Shown here: in pieces, positions 13,478 through 25,848 of the stretch
How the letters are laid out: each line of letters opens with the position of its first letter
How positions within the stretch are numbered: the stretch's first letter is position 1
Source of the DNA: Geosiphon pyriformis
Taxonomy: Eukaryota > Glomeromycota > Glomeromycetes > Archaeosporales > Geosiphonaceae
Assembly (NCBI GenBank): GCA_016748015.1
Contig: JAAOMT010000046.1
Coordinates: 645,779-709,778 of the forward strand
DNA: 64,000 nucleotides
Direction: 5' to 3'
Translations under genes and position numbers: made by a program
Notes under the pieces: generated by a model
Database searches by the model: none
What the model was told of the DNA's origin: nothing
What the model saw: the letters and a program-made list of their open reading frames with translations, nothing else

Positions 13478-16400
13478 CTATGAATCTATCAGAACAGAAA
13501 TCATACCACCTATACCAGAAAAAAAACAGCAATGTTTACAAAAACCAAAGCAGACGCCAACTGCCTCAGCAATCCCAAGCAACCTAATCATCCCAGCAGA
13601 GAACATATATAACAGACCATAGGTCACAGAATACACAGAACCATCAAGTGAAATTAAACTGCCTTTTTCCATCAAAGCCCTATATTTAGCTCTAACTACC
13701 CAAATATCTATGTGGTAAGCAGCACCCAATTCTCGAACAAAATTAACAATAAATCTTCCCGCAACCTTGACATCACCCAGTGTGGATAAAGCTTCTTGAA
13801 CCCAATTTTTGAACACAAAATCTTTGCTCATGATAGTATATAACATGTTATCAGATGTGCACAGGAAGAGTACCTATGAGACACGAGATAAATGCAAGCC
13901 TAATCCAGAAACACAATGCCACTTGGCCAGATAAAACCTGAAAATGCTTTCATGGGCATTAGAGTCAAATATACAAACAAAGAAGTGGTCAGAACTTTCC
14001 ACTTCACCACAGTGCAGACATAAGACACTTGGATATACCTTATTATACAGACATTTTCTCACAGCAACTGGGAGATGGCAGTGGAGAGCCTTTAAGAAAT
14101 AAGAGCACAAACTAGCTGTAGAGGTACTAGTAAAGCCAGTTGCCATATGGGAGTCAGAGTGTCACACCAAAGCAGTACAAAACCAGTTCATATCACCCAG
14201 TAAACTGTCATCAATAACATTAAAACCAAGACCAACCTTTCAATGAGCACAATTAATAGACTTGATAATCTTATAAGCAAAATGACAAATGTTTCCAGAC
14301 ACTGTTACCTTGTTAGCCATAATAAATCTTTCCTTAACCAAAACAAGAAGTGCCAAAGAAGAGCTCACAGCCAAACTGGCTAACTCATCAACATGCTTAT
14401 TACCCATAATACCCAAATGTCCTTTCACTTTATGCCAAGAAACATCAAGCCACTTTTTCTTAATTAAATTGATAATACCATGCCGCTCCATCCAGCAGTG
14501 GTTTCGGAAATCTGGAGACACCAGAGCAGATTCCGTTATACATGCATCCAAAGCAGCTTAACTGTCTGAGTAAACCACCACTAAACTGTCAGAGAGAACA
14601 CACTCCAAAGCCAAAGCAATTGCCTGCAGTTCCACCATAGTCAAAAAAACCAATCCACCAATCTTAGCACCTATACTCAGGTCCAAATCCAAAAAGTAAA
14701 CAGTCGCGCCATATTTTATTTTACTTAAACCTAAATCCTTCAACGATCCATCAGTGTAAACATTAACAACCCCCATATTTGCCGAAGAGAGACACTGGCC
14801 CAATCTGGAAGCCACACCCAAGCTGCAAATGTCCACATTCTGCAAACTCACAACACACAAATCAACAAAAATAGAAGATCAATCCAAAAAATCACAAACC
14901 AAAGTGAACCAACGAGGAACAGAGTCCTTTGGATTAAGTCTCTTCCAATAATGAAAGTTTTTCCAATCAAAAATTAAACTCTTTTTGGTATATAACTGCT
15001 CAGCAAAGACAATCTCAAACTTTTTGAGAGAAAAAAAACATTATAAAACAAGAAAGCATCTAAGACTGTAGATATTGGTGTCCCACTAGAAAAGTGGAAT
15101 GCAGAAACAGTGAAATTGCCAAAAGACATGTCAAAGTCCAAAAAAATCTTAATAACACCTGCCAAAAAATTATTGACCAGACTGATACGCAATCTGATCA
15201 GATGACATAGGGAGTAAATAGGCGACCAACCCAAAACCTAAAGATCCAGAGATCTATGATTGAACAAACGACCAAAAACACCATCAGCATTTGAGAAACA
15301 CAACACAGAAGCCACCTTGTACTCAGTTTGCAACTGCTCAAAAGATTTCAAGCCATACAAAGAAGAATAGTGAAGGGCCTCATTGAGAAAGTCCCTTGAA
15401 AGACCAGCCTTAAGTCTCAACCCCCTTCTAATTAATGTATTCCACTTCAAACACACATTCCTAGAAATAAAACTGAACTGAGTTCTGTAACTGATAATAG
15501 GTTGCAATACAGCTGATACCAGATAAAAAAATTGCTTGTCCGAGATAGCTTTCTTAAGAACCAAATTGACAAAAAACCTAACATCCGAATGCACCTTAGC
15601 CAAACTGAGTTTGGACACACCCTCAGACAATAAATAAATGCCAAGGTATTGATGAAACTCCTTTTTGCAAGCAATTGAAATTGGCAGACTACTATTTAAT
15701 AATGATGCACTACTAACTCTCTAATTGATAGGAATGGCCACAGTTTTTTTGTTATTAATAAAAATGTCATTTACTTTGAAAAATTCACTTGCTATGTCAA
15801 AGATATACTGAGTGGCAGCCTGACTGCTACCCACCCAAATAGTATTATCTACAAATCCACCAGCAGCCAGAAACAAGATCAAACTGCTTTGGTTTTCTAT
15901 TTTATCAGTCTTAGCAACAAATTTAGTATCAATATGGTATCCACACAAACTTTCCTGACTCTTGACCTTACACAAAAGGGGGTTGTAAAAGATCCTCCAC
16001 AGCAAAGAAGAGAAAACCTCACTCTAATCAAGACCATTATGTACCCAGTATCTATCAGTTAGACCAAAATCAGTCATAACCTGATTAACATGGTTATTGT
16101 AAATAGAGCCAAAAAATCTAATAAAATGCCCACACATTTTAATCTGAACCAAACTATTATGCAAGTGATACCAACCTACAGAGTCATAGACTTTACACAT
16201 ATTCTATAGCACAAGCCAAAGTTTACAATCTTTCTCCAAAGCATCTTTAACAACCGAACTAATAGCAAAAATAAGAGACTGAATAGTTGTGCCCTTAAGC
16301 ACAAAAAAATTGTCCCCACAAAGTACATTGAATAAACTGCATGCTGATGAAATCCTGTCAGACAGCAACTTAGAAAGAATTTTACGAGCAGTCTCAATTA

Positions 16401-18159
16401 AAGCAATTGGTCTAGTGTTTGTTAAGACACTCTTCCATTTATAGGGTTTGGGAATCATCAACACCCAAGCTTCCTTCCAACAATGGGGAATTAACTCACA
16501 AACCAAACAAATGTTCAGAAGATCCAGAAGCAAGTCTAGCACAGAACCATCACAATGTTTTCAAAGTTTATTTGAAATGCCAGACAAGCCAGCAGCTTTA
16601 CCATCTGGCAAATTCTTAATCACACACATTAAGTCATCCAAACTAATAGCATCCATCAGATCAGAAAAAGCATTATCATTGACATAATCCAAAAGCAGAT
16701 ATTGACGCTGTCACAAATTAGGAACACTTTTTAGCATGGCTCTCTTCCTTGTCCAGCCCTCTATTATACCATTTATCTTGCTCTTAACTTCTACTGGGTC
16801 CAAAATCAAACTGTCATCAGAAACCAAATGATCTAACACCACTTTGTGGAATGGATGTTCCAAAACACTACAGATTGTGTGGTCTTTGTTGACCACAAAA
16901 TTCTCCATTCTTCTCTCAATAGCTAATCTAATGCCTGACTCCTCAGCTCTTAAAGACTCGGCAAGCTTGAAGGCATGATAAAACCTCTTTACACCACAAA
17001 AAGCAGAACGAACACAATCCAAACTTGCACCAGAACTCACAAGATCCCAAACAACAGAAGCTTTGTTACTATCCAATGAAACCCAGGATCTTAACAGAGA
17101 TTCAAATCTTCTAGATTTTGTTTTGCAAGAAGCCTTGACAATTTTTGAAACCAAAATTTCCAATTTATGCAACTTGAAAGACTCTTTGGTAAACATCTTA
17201 TCATAACTCTTAAATCATTTTTTCTTAAAAGTACCATTAGCTGAAAAAATCATCACTTTGCAAACAATATCTCACATAGCATCCAGATCAGAGAACTTTC
17301 TGGCTGTCTCAAACTCATCCAAGAACATGGCAGTATTGGCCACAGTAGCATCCTTAAATTCACTCCATTTTGCTTCACTCGCACTTTTGATATCAAACTT
17401 CCAATGATCTTTATTTGCCTGCTTGTGTATTGAACTCAAATAGACATCAAGCAAACCACCCAAACCCACAGAAGCTGAAACTGCTTTGTGATCAGTATCA
17501 AAATAGTCTTCAACATTGGCCACACTATCATCTATCACAGCATTGACCAAACTTGAAGAAACGAGAATATAATTGAGAGCTCTAGTAACACCACAAGAAT
17601 TGGACCACATAAGTGTTTTGACAAATAAACTTCCATGCAAAGAATCAACTAAACCCAAATCAAAGCACTTCTTAAGACTAGCATACTTTTGGGCCCTGTT
17701 TTCATTGAAATTGCCACCCAAAATAACAAAAGAAGACTCATTCACTGTCTTTGCAATAAGAGAGTTGATTTCACTAGCCTGAAAAAACTGAATCACTGAC
17801 AAAGCACCAGCATAGAGTCCCAAAATTGACACTAAAAGATTATTCTTGAAAAGTAATTTGAGGGAGAGGAGTCAACCAGAAACTTTAGAAACTTTACACA
17901 CATGTTTCACCAAAGAGTTGTCTATGATGATTGCAACACCAAAATCCAAATGACCAGAGTCCAAACCAAAAGTGAAAACCCAGACACCATCAAATTTATT
18001 CATGATCCATAGGCAGATTTTGCCCCTCAACTTAGTCTCAGTAACAATAGAAATCAAATTGTTCATTTCTTTATGTCAACAAATAACATTATCTTGTTTC
18101 ACAAGATTATTCATACCTCTAACATTGCACATGGCAATCTTCCAAACTAGACTGGTCAT
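13478..18159 (-). pseudogene. LINE A ORF2 (AP endonuclease - RT - RNase H, inactivated)
   Basis: Start MTSLVWKIAMCNVRG at 18159, aligned with the LINE B start. Endonuclease motifs: VTETKLRG, GGNFNE (GDFN site, 17.73 kb), DTDHKAV (17.49 kb). RT: WKEAWVLMIPKPYKWKS, TRPIALIETARKILSKLLSD, and the catalytic box FVDNTIWVG at 15.85 kb, where YxDD has become VDN. RNase H after a frame change near 15 kb: VYTDGSLKD, MVELQAIALALE, VYSDS, WHKVKGHLGIMGNKHVDELA. A stop directly after VYSDS replaces the Gln kept in LINE B (SQAAIDTC), CAA>TAA. A TGA at 18076-18078 sits where LINE B has Trp. A C-terminal C-x2-C-x8-H-x3-C segment (CLHCGEVESSDHFFVC) follows. Not functional. Confidence 0.88.
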
Positions 18160-19929
18160 TGAGAAAGAGGTTTGGATAATGCACTGCCAGCCAAAATTGA
18201 ACCATCAAACCTTGCTGTAAGACTTAGAACCAAAGCAAAAAGTCCTTCCAATATGTTTTCCAATCTTTTTACTTCAGGAGAAGCAAAAGAGTCCAAAGTT
18301 GTAGCAGTTTCACCACTAGTGGCTTCACCCAAAACCTTTTCCATTACTACATCACCCACCTGATTCTGTGATGGGGGGGTTACTGACAGCTGACATCCAG
18401 GGCTAGGCTGAGAAACTGCCAGCATGAATAAGTCTAACCTCTTAGCCAACTTACCAATTTGTTCCATGAGGCTGGCAAGACTGCTTTCCAAAACAGCAAA
18501 CCTCTTTTCAATATTACTTGTATCAGGAAGAATAGGCTTCATCTCTGAGGAGAAGCCAGAATTGATTAACACTTCATGCATAAAGAGAGGAAAAAAAACA
18601 TTTCCACCAGCTATTTTAATCCAAAAAACTCCACCAAAAGCAACAGGACAAGCAATTGAAACTGAATACTTGGCATAGATAGTTGCCAATCTGCTTTTAT
18701 CTATGTCTGACAAAGGTCTGTGAGAACATTTTCCAGAGGAGGGATTCCCACCCACAGCACAGCCCAAAGATATATGATCCAATTTCCTACACTCAGCGTA
18801 TTTAGAAAAACCCAAAAGAGACCAATATATATTCACACCCCTTAAAACTGGAGTAGTTCCCATGACAGCATTCAAGGAATCAGCTGATTCAAAACAAACA
18901 ACAGCACATCTGGCTTGAGCATATGTAACAAGATGACAATCTATTGCACATGTTTTTCTATTCACAGAGCTAATATAATCCCAGATGTCATAAGCAGTCG
19001 TACCTATTGACAGAGTATAGAGCAATGTCCTATGTTGATTTCTCAAGTTCCATGATTTTTTGTTGTGATTAGCCCTGGCCACACGCACAGCATTCTTCCC
19101 AATCAGAATAGACCAACAAGCTGTGATTAAATTAGTCTATTTATTCTTATTAAATTCAATTATAGTCTTTTGCCACAAACCTACCAACTGTATCTTGATT
19201 GACACCACCACACCAAAATCAGATAACACAGCACACACAGCCTCAGTTGATGTTTCAACAAGAATTTTTTTTAATACTACAGCCCGATCTGAACACCTAG
19301 ATGATTTTTTAAGATCAGAGTTTACCAAGATCTTCACTTCTTCAGCTTTTTTAGAAGCCTGCACCAAATTCAATTCAGACGTAAATGTTACTCTGACAAT
19401 TCCAGCAAATTTTGAAGGGGTAGAGGCCCCCCCAAAACCATTGATTTTCGAAAATAATTTTCTAACAACCACAAGCTTTTCCTGAGCAGATTTTCCAACA
19501 ACATTGCCCAAGCTGATGTTCAAGACGAAAAACTTCCTGACAGAAACATTGACCAAGCTTTTTAAAGAGGGAAAGAGAACCACAGGTTTGTCCAAGAGTA
19601 TATCATCAACATTATCACCCAAGAAGTCAATTTTTTTTAGTGGCCCTCTTGGTAAGAATCTTCAAACTTTTAGACATCTGCTCCAAGTCCTTTCCAGTGA
19701 AAGCATCACCATTTTCATGATCAAAGCTGGTTTCTTCAACCAAACATTCTTCCTCCATGTCTACACTATCAGATTCAGTAGTATTACCAGTTTTAAAACC
19801 CCAAGAATGACCACTTGATAATTTAGCAGCAACAAATTTCCTATTACCAATATTATCCTCCAAAATACCACCTCTCTTCTTCTTTCTGGACTCAGCAGAC
19901 TTGACACCAATGTTGAAGCTGGGCTCCAT
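18156..19929 (-). pseudogene. LINE A ORF1 (nucleic-acid-binding protein, frameshifted)
   Basis: Starts MEPSFNIGVKSAESRKKKRGG at 19929. The first frame stops at 19627 and continues in another frame (KKFFVLN-like block: VRKFFVLNISLGNVV, KLFSKINGFGGASTPSKF). A degenerate CCHC knuckle near 18.78 kb reads YAECRKLDHISLGC; LINE B has the intact CAKCGKLGHILLSC, so the first Cys has become Tyr (a G>A change). A Leu/Ser-rich C-terminal region with LESSLASLMEQIGKLAKRLD, likely coiled coil, closes the protein. The TGA stop (18156-18158) overlaps the ORF2 ATG as ATGA. The ORF1 product should coat element RNA; here it is broken. Confidence 0.85.
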
Positions 19930-20085
19930 AATTGACTTGTTTAGAACTGCAATATTAGGGCCAATAGTGGCCTTATAATCAAGTATAAATGGTTTAAAAA
20001 TAGTAAACTGAATGATGAAAAACAGAAAAAACTTCTTTCAAAAAATATTATGGCTCTTTTTTTGGGAATTTGGAATGAACAAAAG

Positions 20086-21219
20086 AAAGATATAATATTA
20101 AATGGCTAATATATGTAATAACTAATAAAAATTATGAGTTTTAACTATAACAATATTAATTTTTGGCCAATTTTTACTATTTTTATGTATTTAGTATTAA
20201 CTATTTTTTTTTATAATAATTTTTTTGCCAAGTTAGATTTGAATATTAATTAAATCATAATAGTTGCTAAAATTTTTAATACTAATTTTAAATTTATATT
20301 AATAAATAAGCAGAGTTTTAAAATTATAAAGACTTATTTTGAATATTTAAAGTTAAATTTAATATATATTTTATGTACTTTTTTAAATATAATGTTTTTA
20401 TTATTTTCATTGAATTATTTAAGTTTTTGTTTCTTTGCTAAGTTAAAAAGCATAATATTATTATGAATTAAAGTAATAAGCTAATAGATAATAAAAAAGA
20501 ACAAAATTGTAGAATATTAAATTAATCAAAAAGAATTTAACTTTAAAGAATGAATTGAATAAGTATAAATTCAATATACAAAATTAATCTTATAAAATAT
20601 TTCAGTTGCTAATTTTTCCAAAAAGTAACTAAAGAAATTAAAAATAGAGAAATAATTTATACTATTAACAAATAATAATATATTAGTATAATTCTATGTT
20701 TTATATTAGCACTCTTAAAATTTGATATTAACAAAAAAACCATAAAAACAAAATAAAAGCAATAAAATTACCAATTAATTTAAAAACAAAATTAAAAAAA
20801 AAAGATAAAACCATTTTATAATTTACAACCAAATAATTTAAATTCTAATATTTATAACAATAATAGCATTTAAAAAATTTTTATTAGATACAACTTTTAT
20901 GTAAAGTATTAATTTTTAAAATAACAAGATTTAAAATTTTCAAAAACTTAAAAGTTACAATAATAAAATATTAACAATAATAAAAATTGAAAAATAAAAA
21001 ATAAAAAATAAAATAAATATAATTAAAAACTTTAAAAATTAAATTACTAATTTTAAAAACAATACAATTAAAAAAATTAACTAATTTGGCTTTAAAAATA
21101 TTTTTTAAAATAATTTTTTTTTGGTTAAATAAAAAAAATTTAATCTTATCTTTTTTAATTAATACAAACTAATTGGGTAAAACTTAAAAGTCATTCAGGT
21201 ATTCTGAGTAATATTTAAG
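20086..21219. other. AT-rich intergenic sequence, nothing recognised
   Basis: About 1.1 kb of A/T-dominated DNA between the 5' end of LINE A and the plus-strand LINE fragment. There are no ORFs of note and no alignment to the gypsy proteins that I could see. A TGGCTAATATATGTAATAA-like stretch at 20.1 kb resembles 40.05 kb, so it may be an old repeat edge. Confidence 0.5.
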
Positions 21220-22257
21220 CTGATATAATGGTTGATCAAACTGCTTACTTTTTTTTTTTGCTAATTAAAATTCAAGAATATTTTATAATAACTAAAGATA
21301 TAGCTATATCTAGTAATACTTGTTATTTTGTTTGTAATTTGTACAGGTTTATTTGTTGTGTTTAATAAAAGACCAGCTCTGATTATAATGTAATTCTGAG
21401 TGTGCTAATTAGATAAGTAGATTGGCCAGCTACTATAAAGATTTGACATCCTAACTCACACATGTTTTTTAAATTTACTAGTAAAAAGTCTGTAAATATA
21501 TATATGCACTTAATAAAAGCTGTGCACAAACAACTATTAATAACAGTTAAAAAGAGATTGTATAATAAACTGTATTTTGGTGTATTGTGTTTGCTGTGTG
21601 ATAAGATAAAATTATCTGATTATATTTTTGTTTATGCTAAAAATAATGATATTTAAAAAAATATTTTGGCAAAAACTTTTGAAAAATAAGTGCCTACTGC
21701 TTATTTTTTTCTGCTGTTCTGTAAATGTTTTCTCAATATTTATTAAACATAAGTTTATATATGGCAATTTGCAAAAAATTTGTATTAAAAAACTAATATG
21801 TCAAAGCTATTATAGTTTTTAATAAAAGAGTAAGAATGACTTCTGCTTTTATTAAATATGTAATATATTTAGTAAAATTGCATCAAATTAAGATATAATT
21901 CATAAAATTAAAACATAGAGTGAACTTAAAGAAAGCTGGATTGGTCAAAAATAATAGCATAATTTTAGGTTTGCCTTGTTATATGGTATTAATATTATCA
22001 AATAAAGTAGTTTAGTTGTTTAGTATAATAGAGTTTTTTACAGTTAGTTTTGGTAAATATAAACAGTATTTTTTCTTTTCTGGTTTAAGTGAAAATGTAT
22101 ATATTAATATAGACATTTAGTATTTGTTTTGTCTGGTCTGAGTGGTTAATTATATGTAGTAAAAGCATGAACTGCATTTAGTTAGAACCATTTAGTTTGG
22201 TTTTTTGTATTAAATAGCAATTAGATTTTACTTATTAAACATTTATTTTTTTTATTA
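21220..22257 (+). mobile_element. LINE C: 5'-truncated, decayed 3' fragment of the same LINE family
   Basis: The plus strand encodes FTSKKSVNIYMHLIKAVHK and then RLYNKLYFGVLCLLCDKIKL at 21.5-21.65 kb. This corresponds to the post-RNase H tail of LINE A (RKCLYNKVYPSVLCLHCGEV) and LINE B (KRLYNKKYSSVFCLLCGEIE). The last Cys of the C-x2-C-x8-H-x3-C motif has become Tyr and other residues show E>K and G>D changes. It continues into the family 3' UTR (about 22.1-22.25 kb, with TTTGTCTGGTCTGAGTGG and TTTAGTTTGG) and meets the 3' end of LINE B tail-to-tail. 5' truncation is typical of LINE insertion by target-primed reverse transcription. Confidence 0.78.
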
Positions 22258-25200
22258 TGTATTTAATGAGCAAAGCCCAACTGCTATCTAGTACATAGAA
22301 CCAAACTAAGTGGCCCAAACTAAACACAATTTATGCATTTTCTACATGTGACTAGCCACTTAGGCCAGACAAAGCAACACTATACACCTATATTAACATG
22401 GAAACTACCATCCAGACCAAAAAAAAAAACATGATCTGCGATAACTAAAGCTAACAGTAAAAGATTCTAACACACCAAGAAATCTGATCATACCATCCAA
22501 TAACCCAGAATTTGCACAACATAAAAGACTCAACAACACACCACTATTACCAACCAAACCACCCTTTTTCATACATACCCTAAACTCAGATCTCATCAAC
22601 CACACTTTAGAACAATATAGCTTGACCAATCTCCTCACCAAATCAACAACAAAGTTAACAGCCCTCTCTTTTTCATCAAAGATTTCAATAGCTTCCTCAC
22701 ACCACTTTTTTAACACAAAACTCTTGCATATTACCAAATACAAGCCAACATTCAATTGACAAAGATCAAGCATCTGAAAAACAGCAGAAGAAAATGAACA
22801 ATGAGCACCAATTAAAGAAGCCCAGAAAGCAGAAGCCTTAAACAAAACCTCTCTTCAAATGTTAACATCCTGAGCACAAGTAAAGACATAATCTGGCAAT
22901 TCTATCTCACCACACAACAAACAAAACACACTAGAATACTTCTTATTATAAAGCCTCTTACAAACAGCAAAAAACAGTCTATAATACACAGCTTTTATTA
23001 TATATGTGTACAAAGTGGCTGATTTCTGACTAGTAGACCTTGCAAGCATATGTGAATTGGAGTGTTATATCCTTGAGATGATGACCCAATCCACATTGCT
23101 AACCAACACCCTTGAAATCATGTTGCAACCAGAACTTGCTTCCCAATAAGCCTAACAAACAGATCTGAACACATCCCAAACAAAGTGATGAGTATTGCCA
23201 GATACAGCCATGCTTTCAGTCATCAAAAAATATTCCTGCACACCTATGGATAAAAAACAGAAGAGTCTGCTGCTTCACCTACCAAAGTATTAGCCTTCAT
23301 ATTACCAACAACTCCAGAATGACTTTTAACCTTAATTCAATGCACAGTAAGATCTTTATCCCAGACCAAATTGAAAATATGTCTTTTTTCCATCCAGTAA
23401 TGATTATAAAAGTCAGAAGAAGCAAGTAACATCTCAGACACACATGTATCAATAGCAGCTTGACTGTCAAGATACAAATCTACACTACAAAAGGATAGAA
23501 CACACTTCAAAGCCAAGGCAATTACTTGTAATTCAGCCATAGTAGAAAAAAGAAGGCCCCAAACTTCCACACCAACACCCATGTCCAGAACCAAAAAATA
23601 TGCAGCTGCTCTACTCATGACATTAGCAGAACCAGCATTCTTTAAAGAACTATCTGTATAGACCTTAAAAACACCAGACCAAACTTCATGCAAGCCATCT
23701 TGAATATTCAAAAACTCCTTGGAATCCAAAATGCTCAAGCCAGGCAAAGAAAAAAAAAACCATAGAAACAGATTCTAAGGAACTCTTATTATTCAAAAAT
23801 TTAGAAGTGAGCACAAATCAATAAGACACAGGACCTCTAGGATCTAGTCTTTTCCAGTGGCAAAAAGTTTTTCAGTCTATCATCTTCCCTTTCTTATTAT
23901 ACAGTCAGTCACCAAAGGCAACCCCAAAACACTTTAAAGAATGAACAAAATCAAAAAACAAAGACTTTCTCAAGACCAAGAACATCAAAAAGACACCAGG
24001 ATCACAGAAAGCACTAGGTAACATGTTTGCCAAAGATAGCTTATTGTTCAAAAAAATCCTAATCACATTAGTTAAGAAATTGTTTACTGGGCTAACATGC
24101 AATCTAACAAGAAACCATAAAGGATCCAAAGAAGCCCAATCCAAGACCTGCAAATCTAAGAACCAGTAACAAAACAAATGACCAAAAATACTATGAGCAT
24201 TAGAAAATGAGATCACAGCAGCCAATTTACCCTTAGCTTGAATTTGTTCAAATAACTTTAAACCATATAAAGATGGATGATGCAAAGTCTCACTAGGGAA
24301 ATTATGCAGCAAACACACTTTAGATTTGAGACTCTTCCTAATCATAACATTTTATCTGTGACAAACATTCAATGAAACAAAACTAAACTGAGTTTGGTAT
24401 CTAACTATAGACTGTAAGACAGCCAAAACCAAGTATGAGAACTGTTTATCCATAACAGTTTTCTTGAGCAAAACATTAATGAAGAAACAAACATCAGAAT
24501 AAGCTCTGATAACACTAAACTTGGACAACTCTTCCATAGACAAAAAGATTCCCAAGTAACAATGTGTCTCACTTTTCTTGGCTATTGAAATTGGCTGTCC
24601 ACAAATACTCAAAGAAGCTACTTTAACACCTTGATTGATGAGAATAGCTACTGTTTTTTCACTGTTAATAGAGATATTATTAATTACAAAAAACTTACTG
24701 GCAATGTTCAAAGCATACTGAATAGAAGCCTGACAGTTCCCAATCCAAATAGTATTATCAACAAATGCACCAGCTGAAAAATAGGATGTTATCTTACTAC
24801 CACTCTCAATTCTACTTGTCTTTAAAACAAATTTGGTATCAATCCTGTACTCACACAATTGCTTATGACATTTAACCTTACACAAGAGTAGATCATAAAA
24901 GATCCTCCACAAAAAGAATGAAAAGACCTTGCCTTAATCCAATCTATCATGTACTCTGTAGCTATTCAACAGACCAAAATCAGTCATTATCCTGTTAATT
25001 CTATCCACATGTATATTTCCAAAGAACCTAATAAATCTGTTACACATCTTTATATGCTGCAAGCTAGCTTTTAGGTGATGTCATCCAACAGAATTATATG
25101 CTTTTTGTATGTCCTGTAAAACCAACCAGATTTTTCTATTCTTCTCAAGAGCATTTTCAATCACTGATTTGACAGCAAACACCAGAGACTGTATGGATGT

Positions 25201-25848
25201 ACCCTTTAACACCAAAAAGTTATCACCCCAGAGAACATTGAACTTACTGCATGCCAATAAGATATGATCAGACAAAACTTTAGACAGAATCTTCTTAGCA
25301 GTCTCAATTAGTGCTATTAGTTAAGTGTTTATAAGAATGCCGTCCCAGTCATATAGCTTAGGAATCATCAATACCTATGCTCTCTTCCACAAAGTGGGCA
25401 CTCCACCAACAGTCAAACATGTATTTAACAGCACCAATAAACACTCTAATACTTCTTCACTACTATGTTTCTATAATTTATTGGGAATGCCCGACAGGCC
25501 AGCTGTCTTGCCATCAAACAGACTAACAATAACCAAGACCAATTCACTTATGCTAATTGTACACATTACACCAGAGAAGGCATCATCTCTAACATAGTCC
25601 AGTGATGCATATTGGTAAGTCCACAGATTAGGCAGCACCAGAAACACTGCATGTTTTCTCATCCAATCCTCTATGATCTTATCTACACCTAATTTCACTT
25701 TTTCTGGTTCTAAAACCAACTCATCATTTATCACCAAGTGGTCCAACACCATCTTGTGAAATGGACAATCCAAAACACTCCTAATTATGCTACCTTTGTC
25801 CAGACAAAACTTTTCCATGTATTGCTCGATTATATTCCTGATAGATGT
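22258..25848 (-). mobile_element. LINE B, 3' portion (continues at 35709 across inserted gypsy E1)
   Basis: The 3' half of a LINE of the same family as LINE A, on the minus strand, with 3' UTR at 22268-22400. It stops abruptly at the LTR of E1 (25849). The protein resumes on the far side of E1: ...YKSRLAEK at 35.72 kb joins SIRNIIEQYMEKFCLDKG at 25.84 kb, which matches the unbroken LINE A region SLRAEESGIRLAIERRMENF. So the two portions are one element. Confidence 0.9.
22405..25848 (-). pseudogene. LINE B ORF2, 3' part: RT, RNase H, Cys/His tail
   Basis: Contains the connecting region (SVLDCPFHKMVLDHL), RT motifs (NVLWGDNFLVLKGTSIQSLV), and the catalytic box AFVDNTIWIG at 24754-24759, again VDN instead of xxDD. 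RNase H segments: VYTDSSLKN (the Gly of TDGS changed to Ser), MAELQVIALALK (catalytic Glu in AELQ) and YLDSQAAIDTC. The tail has CLLCGEIELPDYVFTC. It is split into several frames by stops and shifts and is a dead copy. Overall it is clearly related to LINE A ORF2 but well diverged, so the two are not recent duplicates. Confidence 0.87.

Larger units (their letters stand above)
13362..20085 (-). mobile_element. LINE A: near full-length non-LTR retrotransposon (Tad/I-like, APE-RT-RNase H)
   Basis: On the minus strand: 5' UTR (about 19930-20085, matching the 5' UTRs of LINE B and fragment D), ORF1 with zinc knuckle, ORF2 with AP endonuclease, reverse transcriptase, RNase H and a Cys/His tail, then a 3' UTR (13365-13477) ending in an A-rich tail (TAATAAAAAAAAAAT). 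The domain set is that of fungal Tad-like or I-like LINEs. Both ORFs carry frameshifts and nonsense codons, so the copy is dead. The 3' UTR is shared with LINE B and with the plus-strand fragment at 21.2-22.3 kb, so all belong to one family. Confidence 0.9.
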
